In this document: in pieces, positions 34,187-41,460 of the stretch
Layout of the letters: the number at the start of each line of letters is the position of its first letter
Numbering within the stretch: position 1 is the stretch's first letter
Assembly (NCBI RefSeq): GCF_001895005.1
Contig: NZ_BCXH01000025.1
Coordinates: 1 to 63,201, forward strand
DNA from: Rhodococcus yunnanensis NBRC 103083
Lineage (GTDB): Bacteria > Actinomycetota > Actinomycetes > Mycobacteriales > Mycobacteriaceae
Direction of reading: 5' to 3'
Length of the DNA: 63,201 nucleotides
The notes under the pieces: model-generated
Seen by the model: the letters and a program-made list of their open reading frames with translations, nothing else
Databases searched by the model: none
What the model was told of the DNA's origin: nothing
Position numbers and translations under genes: made by a program

Positions 34187-35302
34187 ATGAGCGCATCTTC
34201 AGGAGCGCACACTCACGGGTGGCGTGACCCCAAGCGGTACCTGTGGCCACTCGGACTTGTCATACCACTGAGCCCGTTCATGGCGTGGGGACTCGTGACG
34301 TGGCTCGGCCCCGGTGCATTCTGGGCCCTCGGCCTGGTCATCATCGGGATCGCCATTCCGCTCGTCGACGCGTTCGCGGGTGTCGACCGAACCAACCCTC
34401 CGCTCGAGGCCGCAGAAGCGCTCGAGAACGACAAGTACTACCGCTGGTGCCTGTATCTACTTGTCCCGCTTCAGTACGCGGGTTTGATCGCCGCATGCTA
34501 TCTCTGGGCCCACGGGCCATTGGGTGTGCCGGAGCGGATCGGGCTCGCGGTGACGATCGGCATCGTCGGCGGCGTCGGCATCAACGCGGCACACGAGCTC
34601 GGACACAAGCGCGAGAACGTCGAGCGGTGGCTGTCGAAGGTCACACTCGCGCAGGCGTTCTACGGGCATTTCTACGTCGAGCACAATCACGGGCACCACG
34701 TGCGCGTCGCGACACCGGAGGACCCGGCGTCGGCCCGATACGGTGAAAGTTTCTGGACGTTCCTGCCGCGCAGCATGATCGGCGGAATCAAGTCGGCATG
34801 GGAACTCGAGCAACGGCGTCTGCACCGAGTCGGCTCCACGAAGTGGACGGCCCACAACCACCTGTTCAACGCGGCGGCGATGTCCATCGTCCTGTTCGCG
34901 GTGCTCATCGCGGTGTTCGGCTGGAACGTCGCGCCGTATCTGGTGCTGCAGGCCGTCATCGCGGTGATCTTGTTCGAGGCCGCCAACTACCTCGAGCACT
35001 ACGGGCTACTACGACGCAAGACCCCGCGCGGCCGGTACGAACGCACCAACCACACGCACAGCTGGAACAGCGACCACCTGTGGAGCAACCTGTTTCTCTA
35101 CCACCTGCAGCGACACAGTGACCACCACGCCAATCCGGTTCGGCGATACCAGTCGCTCCGCAGCGTCGACGAGTCTCCTCAGCTGCCGGCCGGATACGCG
35201 GTGATGATCTTCTGCGCTCTGATCCCTCCGCTGTGGCGAAAGGTTATGGACCAGCGGTTGATCGACTACTACGACGGAGACATGTCGCGCATCAATCGGT
35301 GA
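34187..35302 (+). CDS. alkB: Alkane 1-monooxygenase (AlkB, integral-membrane di-iron)
   Basis: This 371-residue membrane enzyme oxidises n-alkanes to 1-alkanols. All histidine boxes of the AlkB family are present: HELGHK, EHNHGHH, the NYLEHYG signature and LQRHSDHH, spread over about six membrane helices. Electrons normally come from rubredoxin and rubredoxin reductase. Rhodococcal alkB genes are often followed by rubredoxin genes and a TetR regulator; here none follows, so partners must be encoded elsewhere. A GAGAGGGGG ribosome site precedes the ATG. Confidence 0.93.
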   Translation: MSASSGAHTHGWRDPKRYLWPLGLVIPLSPFMAWGLVTWLGPGAFWALGLVIIGIAIPLVDAFAGVDRTNPPLEAAEALENDKYYRWCLYLLVPLQYAGLIAACYLWAHGPLGVPERIGLAVTIGIVGGVGINAAHELGHKRENVERWLSKVTLAQAFYGHFYVEHNHGHHVRVATPEDPASARYGESFWTFLPRSMIGGIKSAWELEQRRLHRVGSTKWTAHNHLFNAAAMSIVLFAVLIAVFGWNVAPYLVLQAVIAVILFEAANYLEHYGLLRRKTPRGRYERTNHTHSWNSDHLWSNLFLYHLQRHSDHHANPVRRYQSLRSVDESPQLPAGYAVMIFCALIPPLWRKVMDQRLIDYYDGDMSRINR

Positions 35303-35308
35303 GAGCAG

Positions 35309-36499
35309 CTACTCGTCCGTCTGCGCACGTAGATACCGTCCGAAGTGCGGGACCGTGAACGCGATGGTTCCGCGTTCGGCGGAGTAGATGAGCCCCTTCT
35401 TGATCAGACCGTCCCGCGCGGGGGACAACGACGCGGGCTTGCGCTTCAGTTCCGTCGCGACCGCGGAGGTCGGCACCGAGGTGTCGTCGTTCGACAGATC
35501 TGCCATGGCCCGCATGTACTCTCGCTCGGCCGGCGTCGCGCGCTCGTACCGCGAACCGAAGAATCCGACGGCAAGTTCCTCCTCGGCCGTCGGCGCTGCA
35601 ACACGGACGTCCTCGACGGTGATCGGCGACTCCGCCGCCAGATCCCACGTTGCCTTTCCGTATGCCTGCACGAAGTACGGGTAACCGTCTGCCGCCTCGT
35701 ACAACGCATCGAGTGCTTCGGTCGTGAACTCGACGTCCTCACGGTCCGCGGGAGCAATCAGAGCGAGGTCGGCCGCGGTGCGCTCGAGCCGCCCGATGCG
35801 GTGATAACTGAACAGACGCTCCGAGTAGCTCTTCGACGCGGACAGCACCGCAGGTAGGTGCGGCAACCCGGCGCCGACGATGATGAGCGGCGCCGTGTCC
35901 TGGCTCAGCTCGTGGCAGGCGGCGCACAGCGCCGAGATGTCGGCGGGCCCCAGGTCTTGCATCTCGTCGATGAAGATCGCGATGCCCACCCCCACATCGC
36001 CGGCCAGGGCGGACGCGTCGAGCAGCAGTTCGACGAGATCGATCTCGATGTCACCCGAGTCGGCACGCCCGCTTTTCGCGGGCACGTCGATGCCGGGTTG
36101 CCACCGCTCACGCATGCCCTTGTCGGCGGAGGCCCGTAACGCGAATGCCTTGAGCACGCCGAGGAATTCATCGACGCGTTCCGGATCCCGGTGCGATGCC
36201 GCAATTCCTCGGACGGCCATGTGCAGGGCCGAGGACAGCGGTCGCCGCAGCTCCTGATCCGGCCGAGCCTCGATCTTCCCGGTGCCCCATCCGCGCGCGA
36301 CGGCCGCCGACCGCAGGTGGTTGAGCAGCACCGTCTTGCCGACGCCCCGCAGCCCGGTCAGTACGACGCTGCGTTCCGGTCGGCCGCGAGTGATGCGCTC
36401 GAGCACGACGTCGAAGGCGTCGAGCTGCTTGGTACGACCTGCGAGCTCGGGTGGGCGCTGACCTGCGCCGGGAGCGTAGGGGTTACGCACGGGGTCCAT
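35309..36499 (-). CDS. AAA-type ATP-binding protein with C-terminal winged helix
   Basis: This 396-residue ATPase has Walker A GLRGVGKT (residues 49-56) and Walker B AIFIDEMQDL near residue 175. The middle resembles ORC/archaeal-type AAA ATPases, and the last 70 residues (SAVATELKRKPASLSPARDGLIKKGLIY) form a probable winged helix. Proteins of this form are common single genes in actinobacteria, with no known role. It stands convergent with alkB, just 6 bp away. Confidence 0.82.
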   Translation of the reverse strand: MDPVRNPYAPGAGQRPPELAGRTKQLDAFDVVLERITRGRPERSVVLTGLRGVGKTVLLNHLRSAAVARGWGTGKIEARPDQELRRPLSSALHMAVRGIAASHRDPERVDEFLGVLKAFALRASADKGMRERWQPGIDVPAKSGRADSGDIEIDLVELLLDASALAGDVGVGIAIFIDEMQDLGPADISALCAACHELSQDTAPLIIVGAGLPHLPAVLSASKSYSERLFSYHRIGRLERTAADLALIAPADREDVEFTTEALDALYEAADGYPYFVQAYGKATWDLAAESPITVEDVRVAAPTAEEELAVGFFGSRYERATPAEREYMRAMADLSNDDTSVPTSAVATELKRKPASLSPARDGLIKKGLIYSAERGTIAFTVPHFGRYLRAQTDE

Positions 36500-36643
36500 G
36501 GGGCCAAAGTAACAACTGCGATAGCTGTTTATGCGGACATCTAGGCCGTGTCCTAGAGAGCCTTATCGAGACCTATCGAGTCTCTGGCTCATTATTGCTT
36601 ACTCTTACCTTTTCGCTAGATACAGGTAGATATTCATACACAG

Positions 36644-36672
36644 TTGCCGACGTCCGAAACCGGGTCTACATT
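36644..36672 (+). promoter_or_regulatory. Promoter of leaderless attenuator transcript
   Basis: A -35 TTGCCG (36644-36649), a 17-bp spacer and a -10 TACATT (36667-36672) lie exactly 7 bp before the GTG of the leader peptide. The spacing predicts a transcript beginning at that GTG. Confidence 0.7.
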
Positions 36673-36679
36673 GGCGTTC

Positions 36680-36721
36680 GTGAAGCGCATTCTCGTAGTA
36701 CGCCGCCGTAGCGGGGTCTGA
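36680..36721 (+). CDS. Leader peptide MKRILVVRRRSGV (branched-chain amino acid attenuator)
   Basis: This is a 13-codon frame with GTG start and TGA stop. It reads Ile-Leu-Val-Val followed by Arg-Arg-Arg, and uses GTA for both valines, a codon that is rare in such GC-rich genomes. It has no Shine-Dalgarno and starts where transcription should start. Leaderless BCAA-rich leader peptides are known ahead of ilv and leu genes in actinobacteria. Stalling here would change pairing of the downstream stems and so control the LeuA-domain gene. Confidence 0.75.
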   Translation: MKRILVVRRRSGV

Positions 36722-36770
36722 CTCGGACCGACCCCCGCTGCGGGTCGTCGTGCTCTCTCGGTCCTTCCTT
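36710..36770 (+). promoter_or_regulatory. Transcription attenuator downstream of leader peptide
   Basis: Three mutually exclusive pairings are visible. AGCGGGGTC (36710-36718, inside the leader frame) can pair with GACCCCCGCT (36730-36739). GACCC (36730-36734) can instead pair with GGGTC (36742-36746). GGACCGA (36725-36731) pairs with TCGGTCC (36758-36764), followed by a pyrimidine tract TTCCTTC. This is the layout of an amino-acid attenuator with alternative and terminator stems. Confidence 0.7.
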
Positions 36771-36793
36771 CACATTCGGAAAAGACCACTCCC

Positions 36794-37282
36794 ATGAACG
36801 CTCTCACGTCCACTTCTTTCAAGAATTCCACTGCCCTCGAAGACTTCACCGCTCTCGAAGACTCCTTTGCCGATCTGCTGCCGCGCGAACTGCGGAGTCA
36901 GGCCCTCGGAATGAGCTGGACGGCCTTCACCCGCCGATTCGGCGCCGCATCCGGCCCGATCCGCCTCGGAAGCTGGGATTTCTCCGCCGCCCGGGCCGGC
37001 CGAACCACCTTCGACGCCACCTTCGGAATCGGCACGTCCATCCACTCTGCGACGGCCACCACCTACGGCCCGATCGACGCACTGACCTCGATGCTCTACG
37101 ACGCCGGCTTCCATATCGAGATCACCTCGTTCCACCAGCAGCAGATGCCCGCCGTCGGCACGACCACCTTCGTGCTCGCCGAGTTCGACGGAACGCGCGA
37201 ATGGGCCATGGCCAGCGGGTCCACCAGCGCAGAATCCTCGATCAAGGCAATCATCGGCGCAGCGAACATGCTGCACGGGTGA
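36794..37282 (+). CDS. Stand-alone LeuA regulatory (alpha-isopropylmalate synthase C-terminal) domain protein
   Basis: This 162-residue protein's second half (about residues 55-162) follows the LeuA C-terminal allosteric domain: a TYGPIDALTSMLYDAGFHIEI region, a variable FHQQ loop, then FVLAEFDGTREWAMASGSTSAESSIKAIIGAANML, matching the G-x-A-x-S-x-I-x-A-x-x-A-x-N end of leucine-feedback domains. The catalytic TIM barrel is absent. The N-terminal 50 residues are unassigned. It is preceded by a leader peptide and attenuator, so branched-chain amino acid supply should control it. It could bind leucine and modulate the full-length LeuA encoded elsewhere; that is inference. Confidence 0.75.
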   Translation: MNALTSTSFKNSTALEDFTALEDSFADLLPRELRSQALGMSWTAFTRRFGAASGPIRLGSWDFSAARAGRTTFDATFGIGTSIHSATATTYGPIDALTSMLYDAGFHIEITSFHQQQMPAVGTTTFVLAEFDGTREWAMASGSTSAESSIKAIIGAANMLHG

Positions 37283-37359
37283 CAGCTGCGGGGATATGGG
37301 GGTTTCTATCGCTATCTTTGCTCGATCCTAGATTGACTCAGACAGCTCGATAGAGCGTG

Positions 37360-37830
37360 TCACGGCATCTCCATCGTCTGCGCCCGCTGGATCTCGGCGA
37401 CCGCACGCCGGATGTACACCTCGGCGGAGCCCTTCCGTCTGGCCAGCAGATTCACGATGATCAGCACCGCATGCTCGGGACGCGGGCGCGGACGCACCTC
37501 CTCCGTGTCCGCGACCCCGAGCGCGCCCGTCAACACTTCGACGAAACCGGGGACATCGAGATTCGGATTCCATTCGGCCGCCGAGCGGACGGTCAGTGAC
37601 AGCACATCCTGCACGTCCTCACCGGTCAGGCCGTCGGGATGCAGTTCTTCGAGAAGCGACCTGACCATCTCCGCGTGAATCGAGCCGACCTGCGCCGCAT
37701 CCTCGGAAGACAGCGTCAGGACCGCGTCGGCGAAGCCCTCGACGGAACGGGCGCGCGCCGCGATCACCGCCTCGTCGGTTGCAACTGCTATCGCACGCAC
37801 TGTCGGCGGCCACTCGGGCATCGGAATCAC
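37360..37830 (-). CDS. Hypothetical protein, 156 residues
   Basis: I do not recognise this protein. It is mainly helical, acidic and soluble, with no signal peptide or membrane helix. Sequence composition is that of a normal host gene. The start MIPMPEWPP gives two ATG choices (37830 and 37821). It is flanked by the LeuA-domain gene and a divergent hydrolase, with short intergenic gaps. Confidence 0.6.
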   Translation of the reverse strand: MIPMPEWPPTVRAIAVATDEAVIAARARSVEGFADAVLTLSSEDAAQVGSIHAEMVRSLLEELHPDGLTGEDVQDVLSLTVRSAAEWNPNLDVPGFVEVLTGALGVADTEEVRPRPRPEHAVLIIVNLLARRKGSAEVYIRRAVAEIQRAQTMEMP

Positions 37831-37900
37831 TCCAGAATTCTTTCATCCCATTCCGACAGGTATATACATGTAACCGTCGTTCATATTAAAGTCCCTTGTT

Positions 37901-38803
37901 GTGAGTATCGAACGAACGACCGTCGTGAACGAGGGAATCTCTCTGGCCGTTTTCGAGACCGGCAATCCCGACGGTGAGACGATCGTCCTCGTCCACGGCT
38001 GGCCCGACACCCACGAGCTGTGGAGTCACATCGTGCCGCTGCTGTCGGACCGCTTCCGCGTCATCAGCTACGACACCCGAGGCGCAGGGGAGAGCACAGT
38101 GCCGCGGGAGCGGTCGGCGTATCGACTGAGCAATCTGGCGTCGGACTTCTACGCGGTGATCGACGCGGTCAGCCCGGGCGAACCGGTGCACGTACTCGCG
38201 CACGACTGGGGCGCCGTCGAGGTCTGGGAAGCTGCAGGTGAACCGCGCGCAGTGGACCGCATTCGTTCGTACACCTCCATTTCCGGCCCCAACCTCGACC
38301 ACCTCGGTCGGTGGTCACGCTCGAAACTGTCGAAGCCGACGTTCGCAGGCCTGAAACAGGTACTCGCCCAGACCCGAGCTTCCTGGTACACCGTGACTTT
38401 CCACATTCCCGGATTGTCGAGATTGCGCATCAAGCGACAGTTCGCCAAGGGGTGGCCCGCATTCCTGCAGGAGTTCTCCGACGTCGATCCTGCTCTCGTG
38501 ACACAGAATTCGACACTGTGGTCGGATGCCACCAACGGCGTCAACCGCTACCGCGCCAACATCCTGCCGCGCCTCACCGCGCCGCGCGCCCGGCACATCG
38601 CCATTCCCGTCCAGCTCATCGTCAATACCGAGGACGTCGCCGTACGCCCCTTCCACTACGACGACACCTCGAACTGGGTCGAGCACCTCACGCGCAACGA
38701 CATACCGGCCGGGCACTGGTCGCCGATCTCGCACGCCACCGACATCGCCGCTCTGACAGAGGCATACATCGACAGCGTGGCGACGCCACCCGTGCCCGCA
38801 TAG
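37901..38803 (+). CDS. Epoxide hydrolase/dehalogenase-like alpha/beta hydrolase
   Basis: This 300-residue alpha/beta hydrolase has the oxyanion loop VHGWPDTHELW and the nucleophile motif HDWGAVEVW, in which Asp replaces Ser. An Asp nucleophile in H-D-W-G is characteristic of epoxide hydrolases and haloalkane dehalogenases. The His is in AGHWSPISHATD. It may be an epoxide hydrolase of unknown specificity. A GTG start is used; upstream is an A/T-richer 70-bp gap. It converges on the LLM gene of the TPP-riboswitch operon. Confidence 0.85.
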   Translation: MSIERTTVVNEGISLAVFETGNPDGETIVLVHGWPDTHELWSHIVPLLSDRFRVISYDTRGAGESTVPRERSAYRLSNLASDFYAVIDAVSPGEPVHVLAHDWGAVEVWEAAGEPRAVDRIRSYTSISGPNLDHLGRWSRSKLSKPTFAGLKQVLAQTRASWYTVTFHIPGLSRLRIKRQFAKGWPAFLQEFSDVDPALVTQNSTLWSDATNGVNRYRANILPRLTAPRARHIAIPVQLIVNTEDVAVRPFHYDDTSNWVEHLTRNDIPAGHWSPISHATDIAALTEAYIDSVATPPVPA

Positions 38804-38819
38804 GTACCGCGCGCGGGCA

Positions 38820-38861
38820 GGTCAGCGCACGGGAAGGTCAGCGCACGGGAAGGTCAGCGCA
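38820..38861. repeat. 16-bp tandem repeat at the end of the LLM gene
   Basis: GGTCAGCGCACGGGAA occurs two and a half times. The last partial copy contains the LLM stop codon (minus strand); the rest is intergenic, and the unit is not a multiple of three. Confidence 0.88.
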
Positions 38862-40140
38862 GATGCCCGCGCAGGGTCGCCGAGGTGTACTCGCTGCGAA
38901 ACAGCCCGCGCGCCTGCAGGATCGGCACTACATGGTCGACGAACTCGTGCAGGCCGTCCGGATACAGCGGCGGCATCAGGTTGAACCCGTCGGCAGCTCC
39001 GCCGCGAAACCAAGCCTCGATCTCGTCCGCGATCGACTCCGGTGTGCCGATCATCGTCGCGTGCCCACCGCCTGCAGCGAGCGTGCCGAGTAACTCGCGG
39101 ACGGTCGGACGATCCTTGGCGACGATGCGCAGAATCGTCTCGTACCGCCCGTGCGGCCCGGTGAACTCTTCGATCGGCGGGAGCTCCGGCACCGGTGCAT
39201 CCAACTCCCAAGCACTGCAGTCCTGTTCGACGAACATCCCGAGCTGACGCAACGACTGATCGACGGGGAGCAACGCGTCCAACTCGGCCTTCTTTGCTCG
39301 GGCCTCTGCCATGGTGGAGCCGATGTACGTGACGAGACCGGGCATGATGCCCACCGACGCCGCGTCACGGCCTGCGGCGGCGATGCGTGCCTTCACGTCC
39401 GTGTAGTAGCTCGCACCGGCCTCGGCGTCGTACGCCACCGCATAGATCGCCTCCGCGTACCGCGCCGCCAGGTCCCGACCCTGTCCCGACGCGCCTGCCT
39501 GAAACAGCACCGGCCGACCCTGCGGCGACCGCGGCACCGTCAACGGACCGTCGACGCGAAAGTGCGTCCCCGCGTGGTCGATCGAGCGGACCTTGGACGG
39601 GTCGGCGTACATTCCGGCGCGATCGAGTACGAGTGCACCCGGATCCCAGCTGTCCCACAGCGCGAGGGCGACCTCGACGAATTCCTCGGCGCGCGCGTAA
39701 CGCTCTGCGCGAGGCGGGATCTCGCCGAATCCGTGATTGCGCGCTTCGGCGTCGAACATCGAGGTCACCACGTTCCAGCCTGCTCTACCGCCGCTGATGT
39801 GGTCGAGTGACGCCAGCATCCTGGCTGCATGGAACGGCGTGTAGAACGTCGTCGACACCGTCGTCACGAGACCGATGTGCGACGTCGCCCGCGCCATGGC
39901 AGTCAACGCGGTGATCGGTTCGAGGAACCACGTTCCCGCACCGGCCGGGTCGCGCACCGAGTGGCCGTCGGCGAAGAAGACCGCGTCCAACTTGCCACGT
40001 TCCGCGGTCTGCGCGAGCTCCTCGTAGTACCGAATGTCGCCGAGGTCCTCGACGCGAGAATTCGGGTGCCGCCACGCCGCACTGTGATGTCCGCAGCCGA
40101 ACAGAAAGGCGTTCAGGTGCAACATTGTCGGAGATGCCAC
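38854..40140 (-). CDS. LLM flavin monooxygenase, NtaA/SnaA/DszA family
   Basis: This 428-residue flavin-dependent monooxygenase is of the two-component type. The LNAFLFGCGHHSAAWRHP opening, FFADGHSVRDPAG, NVVTSMFDAEARNHG and VLFQAGASGQGRDLAARYAEAIY are blocks of the nitrilotriacetate/desulfurisation (NtaA/DszA) group, which uses reduced FMN from a separate reductase. GTG at 40140 is favoured because AAGGA lies 7 nt before it; ATG at 40125 is the alternative. It starts 2 bp after the SDR stop and is the second gene behind a TPP riboswitch, which ties it to thiamine status. Confidence 0.88.
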   Translation of the reverse strand: MASPTMLHLNAFLFGCGHHSAAWRHPNSRVEDLGDIRYYEELAQTAERGKLDAVFFADGHSVRDPAGAGTWFLEPITALTAMARATSHIGLVTTVSTTFYTPFHAARMLASLDHISGGRAGWNVVTSMFDAEARNHGFGEIPPRAERYARAEEFVEVALALWDSWDPGALVLDRAGMYADPSKVRSIDHAGTHFRVDGPLTVPRSPQGRPVLFQAGASGQGRDLAARYAEAIYAVAYDAEAGASYYTDVKARIAAAGRDAASVGIMPGLVTYIGSTMAEARAKKAELDALLPVDQSLRQLGMFVEQDCSAWELDAPVPELPPIEEFTGPHGRYETILRIVAKDRPTVRELLGTLAAGGGHATMIGTPESIADEIEAWFRGGAADGFNLMPPLYPDGLHEFVDHVVPILQARGLFRSEYTSATLRGHLR

Positions 40141-40142
40141 CC

Positions 40143-40898
40143 TCAGTCCTTCACGAGGCCGCCGTCGACGACCAGATTCTGTCCCGTCACCGAACGCGAC
40201 CACGGCGACGCGAAGAACAGCAGTGCATCGGCGAACTCCTCGGGCGTCACGACGCGCTGCAGCGGCGTCGACGCCGCAATCAGATCGAACACCTCGTCCG
40301 GGGTCGCGGCACTGGCGTCGGTGGTCCGCAGCAGTCCACCCGAGACCATGTTGACCGTGATGCCGTCGGCGCCGAGATCCGCTGCGAGAGTGCGAGTCAG
40401 CGACAGAAGCGCAGCCTTCGACGCCGTGTAGTCGTGATACGGGACGACGGGATTCTGGAACAGGTTGGTCCCGACGTTGACGATGCGTCCGAATCCGGCC
40501 GCGCGCATTCCGGGAAGTGCCCGTTGCGTCGTCGTCAGCGCACCGCGTACTGCCCCCTGGAACTGCGCATCGAACTGATCCCAGGTGATCGAATCGGCCT
40601 TGCTCCGGCCGTCACCGTTGAACGAGAAGTCCGCGAGTGCATTGTTGACGACCGTGGTGACGGTGCTGCCGAAATGCTGCTCCGCCGCGGTGAACAACGC
40701 GTCGACCTGGGCGGCGTCGGTGATATCCGCCTGAACTGCGAGGCCGCCGATCTCCGACGCCAGCGTCTCGGCGGATTCCCGACTACGCCGATAGTTCACC
40801 ACGACGCGGGCGCCCTGGGCCGCGAACGCGCGAGCGATCGCGCAGCCGAGTCCTCGCCCTGCCCCGGTGACGACCACAGTCTGTCGATCGAAGTTCAT
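40143..40898 (-). CDS. SDR-family oxidoreductase under TPP riboswitch
   Basis: This 251-residue FabG-like SDR has the cofactor loop TGAGRGLG, the Y-x-x-x-K site YTASK, and LVVDGGL at the end. The usual NNAG reads NNALAD here, a deviation. ATG at 40898 is chosen because AGAGG lies 7 nt upstream; ATG at 40904 is too close. It is the first gene after the TPP riboswitch (40970-41046) and is followed closely by the LLM gene. Its substrate is unknown; the riboswitch suggests it acts on a thiamine-related or thiamine-dependent compound. Confidence 0.87.
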   Translation of the reverse strand: MNFDRQTVVVTGAGRGLGCAIARAFAAQGARVVVNYRRSRESAETLASEIGGLAVQADITDAAQVDALFTAAEQHFGSTVTTVVNNALADFSFNGDGRSKADSITWDQFDAQFQGAVRGALTTTQRALPGMRAAGFGRIVNVGTNLFQNPVVPYHDYTASKAALLSLTRTLAADLGADGITVNMVSGGLLRTTDASAATPDEVFDLIAASTPLQRVVTPEEFADALLFFASPWSRSVTGQNLVVDGGLVKD

Positions 40899-40969
40899 GT
40901 ACATACCTCTCGCTCGGTCGGGCAACACGAGGTGAGGATGCACGAGAACCCGTCGAGTACGAGCATGCA

Positions 40970-41046
40970 GACATCCCTACGCTGGTGTTGTCCAGATCAG
41001 GTTCGACGGGTGTGTTCTCAGCCGCCGCGGCGGCACCCCGTGTCGA
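40970..41046 (-). promoter_or_regulatory. TPP (thiamine pyrophosphate) riboswitch
   Basis: Read on the minus strand, the element contains the conserved thi-box parts in order: CACGGGGTGCC, a GC-rich variable stem, GGCTGAGA (CTGAGA complement at 41016-41021), ACACCCG, GAACCTGATCTGG (ACCTGAT complement at 40996-41002), ACACCAGCGTAGGGATG. All core nucleotides that bind the pyrimidine ring and diphosphate are present. It ends about 70 nt before the SDR start codon, whose ribosome site AGAGG is the likely target of control. Confidence 0.95.
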
Positions 41047-41118
41047 GAGACGAGTGTACATATCGGAGCATCTACAGGTATCTATGCCGTCACCTAGAAA
41101 CCGATATACGCTCCTACG

Positions 41119-41430
41119 ATGCCCGAGCGCGCGTACGCCGAATACCGACTCGACGAGAACGTGATCCTGGTTCTCGATCACCGCGTCGTCGAGATCTTCG
41201 ACGCCACACACAAATCCGTCTCGGGCAGTCCCCGCTGGCACGTCGATCACATCGGCGTCGAAGCGAAACCCCGCAGGAACGGACTCCGAATCACCATCGG
41301 CGCACGCCTGCCCGACGACTCGATGTCGTACATCGGAGCGCAGGCGGTGCTCGACGTGCCCGAGGACAAAGTGCCCGAAGTCCTCGCGTTCTTCGATCGA
41401 GCCAAAGCCGCCCGAACTGGCCGGAGTTAG
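41119..41430 (+). CDS. Hypothetical protein, 103 residues
   Basis: I do not recognise this protein. It is a small protein that appears beta-strand-rich in its first two thirds with a C-terminal helix (PEVLAFFDRAKAA); no signal or membrane segment is present. It is divergent from the TPP-riboswitch operon and converges on the GH13 gene. Confidence 0.6.
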   Translation: MPERAYAEYRLDENVILVLDHRVVEIFDATHKSVSGSPRWHVDHIGVEAKPRRNGLRITIGARLPDDSMSYIGAQAVLDVPEDKVPEVLAFFDRAKAARTGRS

Positions 41431-41460
41431 CCGATAGCCTGAGTCGGCCGGTAACTCGAA

